Shown one piece after another: positions 1-8,847 of a DNA stretch of 64,000 nucleotides. Origin of the DNA: Nocardia anaemiae NBRC 100462 (GTDB lineage Bacteria; Actinomycetota; Actinomycetes; Mycobacteriales; Mycobacteriaceae); assembly GCF_001612725.1 (NCBI RefSeq), contig NZ_BDAZ01000029.1, positions 1 through 64,000 of the forward strand, written 5' to 3'. A program made the position numbers and the translations under genes. The notes beneath the pieces were generated by a model, which was given only the letters and a program-made list of their open reading frames with translations, searched no databases and had not been told where the DNA came from. The first letter of the stretch is position 1, and each line of letters starts with the position of its first letter.

Positions 1-3000
1 CCGTCGGTGCGTCGGAGGCCGAGGTGTTGCCGCTGCTTATCGGTGGGGTGTCGATCGCGGCGGTGAATGGTCCGTCATCGGTGGTGCTCTCTGGTGTCGA
101 AGATGATGTCACCGCTGTTGTCGAGGCGTGTGTCGAAAAGGGGTGGCGGACGCACAGGTTGCGGGTGTCGCATGCGTTCCATTCGGCGTTGATGGAGCCG
201 ATGCTGGCCGAATTCGCCACGGCGATAGCTGGTTTGGCCTTCGCCCGTCCGAGCATCGCGCTGGTGTCGACACTGATCGGTGCCCGAATCACCGACGAGA
301 TGACCGATCCGTCGTACTGGGTGGGTCAGGTCCGTGAGACGGTGCGATTCGCCGATGCGGTCGCCACGATGGCGGATATGGGTGTTTCGAGGTTTGCCGA
401 GGTCGGGCCGGATGCCGTGCTGACTCCGATGATCGCCCGAACTCTCGACACCGCAACCACAATCGCGCTGACCAAACGAAACAACGCGGACCCGGCCACC
501 CTGCTGACGGGGCTGGCCCGTTTGCACGTCATGGGTTCGACGGTGGACTGGTCGAGCTACTATGTCGGCGCTGGAGCTGCGAAGATCGATCTCCCGACAT
601 ACAGCTTCCAGCACCGCCGCTTCTGGACCACGGGTCCACTGCACACCGGCGAGGCACACGCGCTCGGTCTGCGGTCCACCGAACACCCCATGCTGGGCGC
701 GATGGTGCCGCAGGCGGAGGGCGGGGGCGTCAGATTCACCGGCCGCCTGTCCGCGGACACCCAGCCCTGGCTGGCCGATCATGACGTGCTCGGTACCGTG
801 CTGCTCCCCGGCACCGGATTCGTCGAGCTGGCCCTGCACGCCGGAAACCAGGTCGACTGTCCGGAACTGGAGGAACTCACTCTGCTGGCGCCGCTGGTGT
901 TCCAGGGGCTTGGCGGAGTGCAGATCCAGGTGATCGTCGGTGACGGCGATGAGACCGGTCGCCGAAGGGTCGACATCTACTCGCGCACGGATGCGGACGA
1001 TCCGTCGGTCCCGTGGACCCACCATGCGCAAGGTGCCGTGCGTCCGGGCGCGGAAACCGAAGAACCGGAAGACTGGGAGGACTTCGTTCAGTGGCCACCG
1101 GCCGGTGCCATGGAAGTGAGATTGGATGGCGCTTATGACAAAATCGCCGACCACGGGTACAACTACGGGCCCACCTTCCAAGGACTGGTAGCCCTGTGGC
1201 GGCGCGGCGCGGATCTCTTCGCTGAAGTCGCGCTACCCGAGCAGACCACTGCGCAGGGCTATGGCGTACATCCGGCGCTGCTCGATGCGACTATGCACGC
1301 CCTGCCCTTCAGCCTTCCGCAGGACATGGACGACCATGCCGAGCGGCCGACCCTCGTTCCCTTCGCTTGGTCTTCGGTGCGTCTGCATGCCGACGGCGCC
1401 CGGCGGGTGCGGGTTCGGTTGACCGAGCCGAATCAGGGGACGTTCACCCTGACAATGGCCGATTTCGGTGGCGCGCCACTGCTTTCGGTACAGTCCCTCG
1501 CATTGCGTCCGTTGTCCGCCGAACTGCTCTCGGCCGCACCCCGGTCGCATGACGCGCTCTACGAGCTAACTTGGCGGACCGGTCCACAGCTGCGATCCGG
1601 AGCAGGAGTTTCCTGGGCCGAATGGGGCGCGGCCGAGTCGGCCTCGGTTTTGCTCTTCCGACCGCCGGTCGACGGCGCCGAGATGCCGGTCCGGCTGCGC
1701 ACGGCGTTGCATCACACGCTCGGTGTCCTCCAGCAGTTCTCGAGCGAAGAATGCTACGCCGCAAGTACTTTGGCCGTGATCACCGACAGCACGGCCGACC
1801 CGGCCGCGGCTGCGGTGTGGGGTCTGGTGCGCGCGGCGCAAGCGGAGAACCCGGGTCGGATCGTGCTCATCGAGGCCCCCGCGGCGACAACGGCGGATCA
1901 CCTGGTGGCAGCAGCGCTGACGGGCGAGCCGGAACTGGAAGTCGACGGTGATGGGACACAGGTGCCACGGCTCATTCGTGCCGCATCACCCGAATCGGAG
2001 TGGCCGACACCCTGGGATTCCGAGCGGACCGTGTTGATCACCGGTGGTACCGGCGGGATCGGTAGCTACCTCGCCAAGCATCTGGTGAGCGAGCACGGTG
2101 TGCGGCACCTGCTGTTGGTCGGCCGACGTGGACCGGCCGCCGCCGCGGATCTCATCGAAGAGCTCGGCGCTCTCGGCGCCGAGGTTCGGGTAGCCGCTTG
2201 CGATGTCGGAAACCATGAGGCGCTGCGAGACCTGCTGGCCTCGATACCCGCGGAGCATCCGCTGGGCGCGATCGTCCATGTGGCTGGCGTCGCGCACAAC
2301 GGACTGGTCGACACCTTGACCCCGGAGCAGATCGACTACTCCCTCGGTGCCAAGGCCGACGCCGCCTGGTACCTACACGAGCTCACCCGGGAAGCCGGGC
2401 TGTCCGCCTTCGTGATGATCTCCTCGGTGGCAGGCTCGATACTGCCCGCGGGTCAGGGCGGCTATGCCGCGGCCAACCTGTTCCTCGACGCGCTCGCGAC
2501 CCACCGGCACGCCGAAGGTTTGCCTGCCACCTCGCTGGCTTATGGCCTCTGGGACATCGAAACCGGACTCTCGCAGTGGCTCAGCCAGGCCGACCGTCAG
2601 CGCATGCGCCGCCAGGGTCTGCCGCCACTGACCGCGGACAAGGCGCTCGAATTGTTCGATGCGGCATTAACTTCGGACCGTCCGGTGCAGGTACCGGTCG
2701 AGATCGACTTGGCCGCACTGCGTGCTCGGGACGCGGTGCCCGCGCTGCTGCGGGACTTGGCCAAGCGGACCGGGCGTCGGCCGAGCACCGGAACGCACGA
2801 TGTGGGGGCGCTGCGCAGGCGACTGGCACAGCTCTCGGAGTCCGAACAGGAACAGTTGCTGCGTACGCACATCCTCGAGAACGCCGCCAGGCTGCTGGGG
2901 CATGAGAGCGTCGATGCACTCGACCCCGAGCGGGACTTCCTCGAATCCGGGTTCGACTCACTGGCTGCTATGGAGTTGCGAACCTCGCTCAATGCTTCCA

Positions 3001-3938
3001 CCGGACTGACGCTGCCGACCGCCGCGATCTTCGATCACAAGACACCGGCAGCACTGGCCCGATACCTGCAGAAGGAGCTCACCACGGACTCACGAAAGGA
3101 TCAGGAACCCGGTGGCGCGGACGACTCGTTGTACGGGATGTTCCGTGGCGCGGTAGCGTCCGGCCAGTTCGGCAACGGCTTCGCCTTGTTGCGGGCGGTG
3201 GCGGAGCTGCGCGAGCAGTTCGCCTCGGCGCGCGAACTGGACCGACTGCCGGTGCCCACCCGACTCGCCGCGGGCCCCGACCTGCCGCGAATCATCTGCC
3301 TCGCTCCGCCACTGGCCACCGGCGGCGCACATCAATACGCTCGGATCGCATCGCATTTGGGAACTGCCCATGACGTTTTGGCGCTGCCTCCGATCGGTTG
3401 CCGGACGGGCGAGCCACTGCCCGCGACGCTGTCGGCGGCCGCGGAAGCATTGGCGCGCTCCGTCCTCGAAGCGGCGCAAGGGGATCCGTTCGTTCTACTC
3501 GGCTACTCCTCGGGTGGCCTGCTGGCCTACCTCGTCACCGAGCACCTGGAAGCGGCTGGTGGTCCAGCGCCCACCGGCGTGGTCATGTTGGACACCTACC
3601 ACTTGCACGAGGATGGCGAATGGCTACTTCGGGCGATGGCTGAACACATGGTGTCCAACGAAGCGATGTTCGGCCGTTTCGACCACGCCCGGCTGACCGG
3701 CATGGGCCGGTATGTGCAGCTCCTAGGGGAGATGATGCCCGGCTCCGTCACCACGCCCACGCTGTTCATCCAATGCACCCAGAGCTTCCTGGGGAACTCG
3801 TCGGATCGCGTGGACTGGCAGGCCGAACCGTGGGATTCGACGCATACCGTTGTTTCGGTACCGGCTGACCACTTCTCGATTCTGGAGGACGGTTCAGCGG
3901 GTGTTGCCGAAGTGATCGAGGGCTGGCTAGAGGGTTAG
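1..3938 (+). CDS. Type I modular polyketide synthase, terminal module (5' end outside window)
   Basis: The reading frame is open from base 3, so the gene begins upstream. Counting residues from the GTG at base 24, the order is: C-terminal half of an acyltransferase (to about 190), dehydratase (about 215-500), ketoreductase (about 665-850), acyl carrier protein (about 950-1025) and thioesterase (about 1090-1304). The AT carries HAFH, the signature usually linked to malonyl-CoA rather than methylmalonyl-CoA. The DH shows HDVLGTVLLPG (about 252) and a second motif HPALLDAT (about 415). The KR has TGGTGGIG and a YAAAN active-site block. The ACP serine lies in GFDSLAA (about 977). The TE nucleophile is in GYSSGG (about 1159) and its histidine in ADHFS. 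No enoylreductase is present. This protein should perform the last extension and release the chain. The KR lacks the usual LDD motif, reading AHN there. Confidence 0.95.
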   Translation, partial: VGASEAEVLPLLIGGVSIAAVNGPSSVVLSGVEDDVTAVVEACVEKGWRTHRLRVSHAFHSALMEPMLAEFATAIAGLAFARPSIALVSTLIGARITDEMTDPSYWVGQVRETVRFADAVATMADMGVSRFAEVGPDAVLTPMIARTLDTATTIALTKRNNADPATLLTGLARLHVMGSTVDWSSYYVGAGAAKIDLPTYSFQHRRFWTTGPLHTGEAHALGLRSTEHPMLGAMVPQAEGGGVRFTGRLSADTQPWLADHDVLGTVLLPGTGFVELALHAGNQVDCPELEELTLLAPLVFQGLGGVQIQVIVGDGDETGRRRVDIYSRTDADDPSVPWTHHAQGAVRPGAETEEPEDWEDFVQWPPAGAMEVRLDGAYDKIADHGYNYGPTFQGLVALWRRGADLFAEVALPEQTTAQGYGVHPALLDATMHALPFSLPQDMDDHAERPTLVPFAWSSVRLHADGARRVRVRLTEPNQGTFTLTMADFGGAPLLSVQSLALRPLSAELLSAAPRSHDALYELTWRTGPQLRSGAGVSWAEWGAAESASVLLFRPPVDGAEMPVRLRTALHHTLGVLQQFSSEECYAASTLAVITDSTADPAAAAVWGLVRAAQAENPGRIVLIEAPAATTADHLVAAALTGEPELEVDGDGTQVPRLIRAASPESEWPTPWDSERTVLITGGTGGIGSYLAKHLVSEHGVRHLLLVGRRGPAAAADLIEELGALGAEVRVAACDVGNHEALRDLLASIPAEHPLGAIVHVAGVAHNGLVDTLTPEQIDYSLGAKADAAWYLHELTREAGLSAFVMISSVAGSILPAGQGGYAAANLFLDALATHRHAEGLPATSLAYGLWDIETGLSQWLSQADRQRMRRQGLPPLTADKALELFDAALTSDRPVQVPVEIDLAALRARDAVPALLRDLAKRTGRRPSTGTHDVGALRRRLAQLSESEQEQLLRTHILENAARLLGHESVDALDPERDFLESGFDSLAAMELRTSLNASTGLTLPTAAIFDHKTPAALARYLQKELTTDSRKDQEPGGADDSLYGMFRGAVASGQFGNGFALLRAVAELREQFASARELDRLPVPTRLAAGPDLPRIICLAPPLATGGAHQYARIASHLGTAHDVLALPPIGCRTGEPLPATLSAAAEALARSVLEAAQGDPFVLLGYSSGGLLAYLVTEHLEAAGGPAPTGVVMLDTYHLHEDGEWLLRAMAEHMVSNEAMFGRFDHARLTGMGRYVQLLGEMMPGSVTTPTLFIQCTQSFLGNSSDRVDWQAEPWDSTHTVVSVPADHFSILEDGSAGVAEVIEGWLEG

Positions 3939-3943
3939 GACCA

Positions 3944-3976
3944 ACGACCGGGTGGGCGAGTCGCTCACCCGGTCGT
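3944..3976. terminator. Hairpin between convergent PKS and thioesterase genes
   Basis: Two perfect 11-nt arms (3944-3954 and 3966-3976) flank an 11-nt centre that itself pairs GCGA with TCGC. The hairpin lies between the PKS stop and the end of the convergent thioesterase gene, a typical place for a bidirectional transcription end. There is no clear T-run, so termination is inferred from position and stem strength. Confidence 0.6.
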
Positions 3977-3983
3977 CGCGGCT

Positions 3984-4742
3984 CTAGCGCGCGAGCGCTC
4001 GGGCGCAATGATCGCGAATCAGCTGTGCTATCGGGTGGCGATTCGAATCGATGAAGAAATGACCGCCTGGAAATGATTTCGCGAAGAAGCTGCCGGTGGT
4101 GTGCGCGCCCCATACCTCGATTTGCGCGAGACTCGCGTCGGGATCGCGATCGCCGACAATAGCGACGATAGGGCTGCTGACCTTCGCGTCCGTACTGGAC
4201 TCGTAGTTCTCGATGGCGCGGTAGTCGTTCCTGACGATCGACAGGATCAGCTCGCGAAATTCGGGATCCTCGAGCAACGCCGATGGTGTACCGCCGAACC
4301 GCACCAGGTGGTCAGCGAGTTCTCGATCGCTCAGCAGATGCATTCGCAGTTCGGGTAGCGCAGCCGAAGGCGCGCGCCGACCGGAGGCGAACAGCACTCG
4401 CGCGCTCGCTCCCGATTCGTGCTCGAGCCGACGGCATGCCTCGAAAGCTACGACAGATCCCATACTGTGCCCGAACAAGGAAAATTCCTCGGCATCACCG
4501 ACTTCCGCGATCAGCTCGGGAAGCAGTCCGTCGACGAGGTCCGCGATATTGCCGACCAGGGGTTCGAGTCGTCTGTCCTGTCGCCCCGGATACTGGACAG
4601 CAAAAACCTCATATTCCGGCCCCAGGCACTCGGCCACTGGGCCGAAAGATATGGCGGAGCCGCCGGCATGTGGAAAGCAGACAAGTTTATGAGATCCAGC
4701 CGCCGACGCCGGGGACAGGCGACGTAGCCAACTATTACCCAT
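3984..4742 (-). CDS. Type II thioesterase (editing thioesterase of PKS/NRPS)
   Basis: This 252-residue alpha/beta hydrolase has the standard type II thioesterase layout: CFPHAGG near residue 22, QYPGR near 50, the nucleophile elbow GHSMGS near 91, a catalytic Asp region at GDRDPDA and the histidine in PGGHFF near the C-terminus. Such enzymes remove misprimed or stalled acyl groups from carrier proteins. It is the last gene of a minus-strand operon. Its ATG lies inside the end of the methyltransferase gene (8-base overlap), so translation is probably coupled. Its position beside the PKS argues that it edits that assembly line. Confidence 0.92.
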   Translation of the reverse strand: MGNSWLRRLSPASAAGSHKLVCFPHAGGSAISFGPVAECLGPEYEVFAVQYPGRQDRRLEPLVGNIADLVDGLLPELIAEVGDAEEFSLFGHSMGSVVAFEACRRLEHESGASARVLFASGRRAPSAALPELRMHLLSDRELADHLVRFGGTPSALLEDPEFRELILSIVRNDYRAIENYESSTDAKVSSPIVAIVGDRDPDASLAQIEVWGAHTTGSFFAKSFPGGHFFIDSNRHPIAQLIRDHCARALAR

Positions 4743-5583
4743 GGGTGAGCCGCACCACCGAACTCCAAGGCTTCCACGTGGGCTTGCGGGGGTCCGTCTC
4801 CGGGAAAAGTGTCGTCGGCTTCATGAACCAGGGCAGCCGATGGAACCGGTGTGCCGCCGAGACCAGAGGTTCCACCTCGTCGGCCGTCCAGCCGAGGTCG
4901 GCGAAGAAGCCGAGCGGGTCGACCGGACCGAACTGCCATGGTGCATTGGCCAGCAGTTTCGTGGTGGCTTTACTCATCCGCTTCAAAATCGCCTGGTTGG
5001 TGACATCCATTGCCCACCAAGCGATTTCAGGACGAGCCAGCGCCGCGGCCAAGCCGGTGACATCGTCCTCGCTGAGGTAGTAGACCAGCCCCTCGGTGAG
5101 CACAAGCGCTCGCTGCGCGCCCGCGAGAGCCTCGTCCAGGAACTGCCCTCGCACCTCGGGATCGGCGAGATCCACCGCCGTGCGGGTGAGTGCGCAGCGT
5201 GGTGATTCCCGGTTCAGCAGCTCGTTCTTCTCGGCGACCAATGCGGGGAGATCGGCCTCTATCCAACGGAATTCGGCGGGCAGATCCAAACGGTACGGGC
5301 GAGTATCCATACCCGCGGCCATATTGATCACCCGATCGCAGCCCTGCGCGATGGTCTTCAGGATCAGGTCGTCGATGAGTTTGGTCCGCGTGACCAGATT
5401 CCAGCCATTGTGCATCAAGCGCGGTGTCTGGGCGGCTATGGCGCGGCCCCGCTCCCCGGCGACCCGGTCGGCGAGGGGGTCATGAAAGAGGGCATCCGGG
5501 CGCGCGGATTCGGCGGCGCGGAAGGCGGCCACCCAGCGGGCGGTATCGGAAACGTTGGTAACTAGTTCAGCGGTCTCAGCCAC
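4735..5583 (-). CDS. SAM-dependent methyltransferase, LCMT/TIGR00027-like family
   Basis: The 282-residue product resembles the leucine carboxyl methyltransferase-like family common in mycobacteria and Nocardia. It has an N-terminal VSDTARWVAAFRA block, FHDPLADR, a SAM-binding region around INMAAGMDTRPYRL, an acidic EADLPA strand, and LTEGLVYYLSEDDV. The GTG start has no clear ribosome-binding site. It overlaps the end of the exporter gene by 22 bases and the thioesterase by 8, consistent with one transcript. The acceptor is unknown. An O-methylation of the nearby polyketide is plausible, but this family also includes many orphan methyltransferases. Confidence 0.85.
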   Translation of the reverse strand: MAETAELVTNVSDTARWVAAFRAAESARPDALFHDPLADRVAGERGRAIAAQTPRLMHNGWNLVTRTKLIDDLILKTIAQGCDRVINMAAGMDTRPYRLDLPAEFRWIEADLPALVAEKNELLNRESPRCALTRTAVDLADPEVRGQFLDEALAGAQRALVLTEGLVYYLSEDDVTGLAAALARPEIAWWAMDVTNQAILKRMSKATTKLLANAPWQFGPVDPLGFFADLGWTADEVEPLVSAAHRFHRLPWFMKPTTLFPETDPRKPTWKPWSSVVRLTHG

Positions 5584-7295
5584 CAGTGCAGTCTTGCACA
5601 GTGTACGAAACGGTGCTCACGACCGCGGGGCCGGTCATCCCGCAACCGTCGCGGCAGCGCGAATACTCCCGCGGCGACGGCGATCAGAATGCCGATGGCC
5701 CACCACAGGGTTTGGGCGAAGGTGTGAGACATGTTGTGCGCGTTGGCTTCGAGTCCGGCCTCGGTGAGTACTTGCGCTAGTGGATCGGGTTGTCCGGGTG
5801 CGGGCTGACAGCTGGACGGTATGGCCGTGGGGTCGGTGGCGGCGGAGCGGGCGTGTACGCAGGCACGGAATTGCTTGCGTATCTGGTCGCGAGCGGTGGC
5901 CGGGATGTCGAGGTCGGTCAGTCGCTGTTGGAGGGTGGGGATGGCCGCGGTGGTGCCGTGGTCGGAGGTGTTGTCGAGTTGGGTGAAGAAGAACACCCCG
6001 GCCAGCGCGACACCCAGCGCCATGCCGACCTGCTGAATGGTCGACAACTGTCCGGACGCGGACCCGGCATCGTGGCCGGGAACCCCGGACAGGATCAGGT
6101 CGACGGTAGGGGCGGCGAAGAGTCCGAACCCGAATCCGCTGATCGCGAGCGGTGCCAACATCTGCGCGGAGGTGATGCCGGAGCCGTAGTGCGCGGCCAG
6201 ATAGAGGTACAGCCCGAACCCCGCGGCATTGATCATCGCGCCAGCGAACAGCACCATCCGCCCGTAGCGCGGCACGAACACCTGCACACTGGTTCCGGCT
6301 CCGGCCGCAGCGGCCACCGCGAACGGCGCTGCGCTCAGCCCGGCCCGCAGCGGTGTCCAGCCGAGCCCCGCCTGCAGATACAGCGTCCACACCAGGAAGT
6401 AGCCGCCGAGGGCGATCCAGAACAACAGCCACACGGCCATTCCGGCACTGAATGTGCGCTCCCGGAACAGATTCAGCACCACCAGCGGCGAGCCGACCGT
6501 CGCGCTCCGACGTCGCTCGTAGGCGACGAATACCGCAAGCAGAAGTGCGGCGGCGGCCATCAGCGCGAAGGTCCACACCGGCCACCCGAGGGTGCGTCCC
6601 TCGGTCAGCGGATAGACCAGCAGCAGTACCGCAGCGATCGCGAGGACGGTGCCGAGCGGATCCAATCGATCCGCCGTTGCCGAGCGGGACTGCCGCACCA
6701 GCATCATCGCCGCGGGAATGGCGAGCATCCCGACGGGCACATTGACCAGGAATATCGGCCGCCACGCCCAGCCGAAAAGGTTGGCCTGCACCAGGATTCC
6801 GCCCACGATCAATCCGGCCACCGATGCCGAGCCGAGCACACCGCCCCAGATGCCGAATACCTTCCCGCGTTCGGCGGCGGGAAACGATACGTGCATGATC
6901 GCCAGGATCTGCGGGATCATCAGCCCGGCGGTCGCGCCCTGGACTATTCGCGCGGCGATCAGCCAGGCCGGGCCGGGGGCGATTCCGCATGCCAGCGATG
7001 CGAGCGTGAACAGGGTCAGGCCGACGAGCAGGATGGTTTTGCGGCCGATCAGATCGCCGAGTCGGCCGCCGGTGATCAGCATCGCCGCGAATCCGAGCAG
7101 ATAACCCGACACCACCCACTCCAGATCCGCGTAGGGTGCGTTCAGATCGCTTTGGATCGTCGGCAGCGCCACATTCACGATCGTCACATCGAGTAGGTCC
7201 ATGAACCCGGCCACCAGCAATACCACCAGTGCGAGCCAGCGCCGCCGATCCGGCGTCGGCTCCAGTGTTGGGCGCAGTTCGGATGTCTTGTGCAT
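5562..7295 (-). CDS. MFS exporter, DHA2 (14-TM, EmrB/QacA-type) family
   Basis: Start at the ATG at 7295, preceded by GGAAGGG eight bases upstream; the frame stays open further upstream but that part is Arg/Pro-rich and not MFS-like. The protein (577 residues) opens with LLVAGFMDLLDVTIVNVALP, the DHA2 signature, then motif A (GGRLGDLIGRKT), and has about 14 hydrophobic segments. The last roughly 30 residues are basic and run into the methyltransferase gene. DHA2 pumps export antibiotics, dyes and lipids by proton antiport. As first gene of the exporter-methyltransferase-thioesterase operon facing the PKS, it is a candidate exporter of the polyketide or its resistance pump. Confidence 0.88.
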   Translation of the reverse strand: MHKTSELRPTLEPTPDRRRWLALVVLLVAGFMDLLDVTIVNVALPTIQSDLNAPYADLEWVVSGYLLGFAAMLITGGRLGDLIGRKTILLVGLTLFTLASLACGIAPGPAWLIAARIVQGATAGLMIPQILAIMHVSFPAAERGKVFGIWGGVLGSASVAGLIVGGILVQANLFGWAWRPIFLVNVPVGMLAIPAAMMLVRQSRSATADRLDPLGTVLAIAAVLLLVYPLTEGRTLGWPVWTFALMAAAALLLAVFVAYERRRSATVGSPLVVLNLFRERTFSAGMAVWLLFWIALGGYFLVWTLYLQAGLGWTPLRAGLSAAPFAVAAAAGAGTSVQVFVPRYGRMVLFAGAMINAAGFGLYLYLAAHYGSGITSAQMLAPLAISGFGFGLFAAPTVDLILSGVPGHDAGSASGQLSTIQQVGMALGVALAGVFFFTQLDNTSDHGTTAAIPTLQQRLTDLDIPATARDQIRKQFRACVHARSAATDPTAIPSSCQPAPGQPDPLAQVLTEAGLEANAHNMSHTFAQTLWWAIGILIAVAAGVFALPRRLRDDRPRGREHRFVHCARLHWWLRPLN

Positions 7296-7331
7296 CGGTT
7301 CGCCCTTCCATCCGAGATGGGTCCGCGGGCG

Positions 7332-7391
7332 TGTCATGTCACCGCGGTTTCGTCCGTCATAGATATGACGGAATACGACCCGTCGACATGA
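7332..7391 (+). promoter_or_regulatory. Putative ECF41-type autoregulated promoter and inverted repeats
   Basis: TGTCA at 7332 and CGTC at 7355 lie 18 bases apart, matching the TGTCA/CGTC promoter elements described for ECF41 sigma factors. They lie upstream of an ECF gene with a SnoaL-like tail. Downstream are two inverted repeats: CCGTCAT/ATGACGG with a 4-base centre (7354-7371) and CCCGTC/GACGGG with a 5-base centre (7379-7395). The region separates the sigma gene from the divergent exporter, so either could be controlled here. Confidence 0.45.
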
Positions 7392-7420
7392 CGGGTGAAT
7401 CGGACGGAAGGAGACCGCCG

Positions 7421-8311
7421 ATGACCGACGAGACCCAGTGGCTCGTGCAGCGCTTCGAAGACCACCGCGCCCATCTCGGTGCCGTCGCCTACCGCATGCT
7501 CGGCTCCGCGAGCGAGGCCGATGACGCCGTGCAACAGGCATGGCTGCGGCTGGACCGCGCCGACACCGAAGGCGTGCGCAACCTGCGCAACTGGTTGACC
7601 GCGGTCGTCGCCCACATCTGCCTGGATATGTTGCGCGCCCGCAAAGCCCGCCGCGAAGACCCGGTCGGTGCGCTACCGACCGAGCTGCCCACGGTTCCCG
7701 CGGATTCCGCGGATCCGGAAGAAGAGGCGGTGCTGGCCGACTCGGTCGGGCTCGCACTGCTGGTCGTGCTCGACACCCTCAGTCCGGCCGAGCGGCTGAC
7801 TTTCGTGCTGCACGACCTGTTCGATCTGCCATACGCCGAACTCGCGCCCATCCTCGGACGCACGCCAGCCGCTGCCGCGCAACTGGGCGCCCGCGCCCGC
7901 CGCCGCGTCCGTGGCGCACCCGTGGCCGAGACCGGCCGCATCGCCGATGAACGTGCGGTTGTCGATGCCTTCCTGCGGGCGGCCCGCGCCGGTGACTTCC
8001 ACGCGCTGATAGCCGTACTCGACCCGGACGTCGAACTGCACGCCGACGCCGACGCCGCACCCAGCGGACACCCGATTCGCATGAGTGGCGCTCGCCGCGT
8101 CACCGCCAGCGCCCTGATGTTCTCCAGCCAGGCCCGCTACACCCGCCCCGCCCTGCTCGACGGCCACATGGGACTGGTGGTCGCACCCAATGGAAACCTG
8201 GAGTGTCTGCTCGCATTCACCATCACCGGCCATCGGATAACCGCCATCGAAATCATCGCCGACCCGAACCGTCTGGCTGCCATCTCCCTCGCCGTTCCCG
8301 ACGAGACGTAA
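7421..8311 (+). CDS. ECF RNA polymerase sigma factor with C-terminal SnoaL-like domain
   Basis: The ATG at 7421 follows a strong GGAAGGAG and gives 296 residues. Residues about 5-75 form sigma region 2 (FEDHRAHLGAVAYRMLGS, then DDAVQQAWLRL). Region 4 (about 105-160) contains LSPAERLTFVLHDLFDLPY. From about 185 there is a SnoaL/NTF2-like domain ending in DPNRL, resembling the NPDKL motif of ECF41 proteins. In that group the fused tail replaces a separate anti-sigma factor and tunes activity. There is no adjacent anti-sigma gene, which fits. The nearest possible targets are itself and the divergent exporter. ECF41 versus the related ECF56 group cannot be decided by eye. Confidence 0.88.
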   Translation: MTDETQWLVQRFEDHRAHLGAVAYRMLGSASEADDAVQQAWLRLDRADTEGVRNLRNWLTAVVAHICLDMLRARKARREDPVGALPTELPTVPADSADPEEEAVLADSVGLALLVVLDTLSPAERLTFVLHDLFDLPYAELAPILGRTPAAAAQLGARARRRVRGAPVAETGRIADERAVVDAFLRAARAGDFHALIAVLDPDVELHADADAAPSGHPIRMSGARRVTASALMFSSQARYTRPALLDGHMGLVVAPNGNLECLLAFTITGHRITAIEIIADPNRLAAISLAVPDET

Positions 8312-8349
8312 TCACGGCCTCGGGTCAGGGCGGTTCGAGATTCGGAACA

Positions 8350-8847
8350 CTACCCGCGTCCGCTTGGAGCCGAGGCCCGTCGAGCGGTCGTCCGCATCCG
8401 AATCGCTTCGGCGACTTCATCAATCGCGGTGCGAATCATTGCCCCGTAACCGTCGTCGCCGAGCGCATCCACGCACCCGCGCGCCGCGTCGATCTCGCTC
8501 TGCGCCGCATCGAACGAACCGAGCCGCCGATAGTTATCCGCCAGATTCAAATGCAGCGACGGATAGAAACCGCGCACATCAATATTCGCATCGTGCCGAT
8601 GCAACCGCTCATCGGTCAGACTGTCCGCCGCGTCCAACGCCCGAACATCCCAGCAAAGCGCCTGTGCCGCATCGTCGTACAGATCGGCGAGATAGTGCGA
8701 CAACATGCACCGATGCAATGGATCACCGAGCGGACCGATCGCCGCCCATATCCCGAGCAGGGCTTCCCGCGCGGCCTCGGGCGAGCCCGTCCGCCCGAGC
8801 TCGACCGCCTGCGCAATGGCCTCCATCGTTTCACCAGCGGCATTCAT
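8350..8847 (-). CDS. TPR-like helical protein coupled to the MerR-clamp regulator
   Basis: This 165-residue, predominantly helical protein has at least one tetratricopeptide-like block, FYPSLHLNLADNYRRLGSFD followed by AAQSEIDAARG (about residues 95-130). It has no signal peptide or membrane segment. Its ATG overlaps the stop codon of the MerR-clamp gene (ATGA at 8847-8844), so the two are almost certainly cotranslated and probably interact or act in one process. I do not recognise a function. TPR-type repeats usually mediate protein contacts, so a cofactor for the regulator is a reasonable guess. Confidence 0.75.
   Translation of the reverse strand: MNAAGETMEAIAQAVELGRTGSPEAAREALLGIWAAIGPLGDPLHRCMLSHYLADLYDDAAQALCWDVRALDAADSLTDERLHRHDANIDVRGFYPSLHLNLADNYRRLGSFDAAQSEIDAARGCVDALGDDGYGAMIRTAIDEVAEAIRMRTTARRASAPSGRG

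Noticed and set aside
7229..7420. N-terminal extension of the ECF sigma factor frame
   Set aside because: The frame is open, but the sequence overlaps the divergent exporter's start and is Arg/Ser-rich, while GGAAGGAG precedes the ATG at 7421.
7296..7757. 150-codon upstream extension of the DHA2 exporter frame
   Set aside because: It overlaps the sigma factor gene on the other strand, is Arg/Pro-rich and lacks MFS features; a good ribosome-binding site marks 7295.
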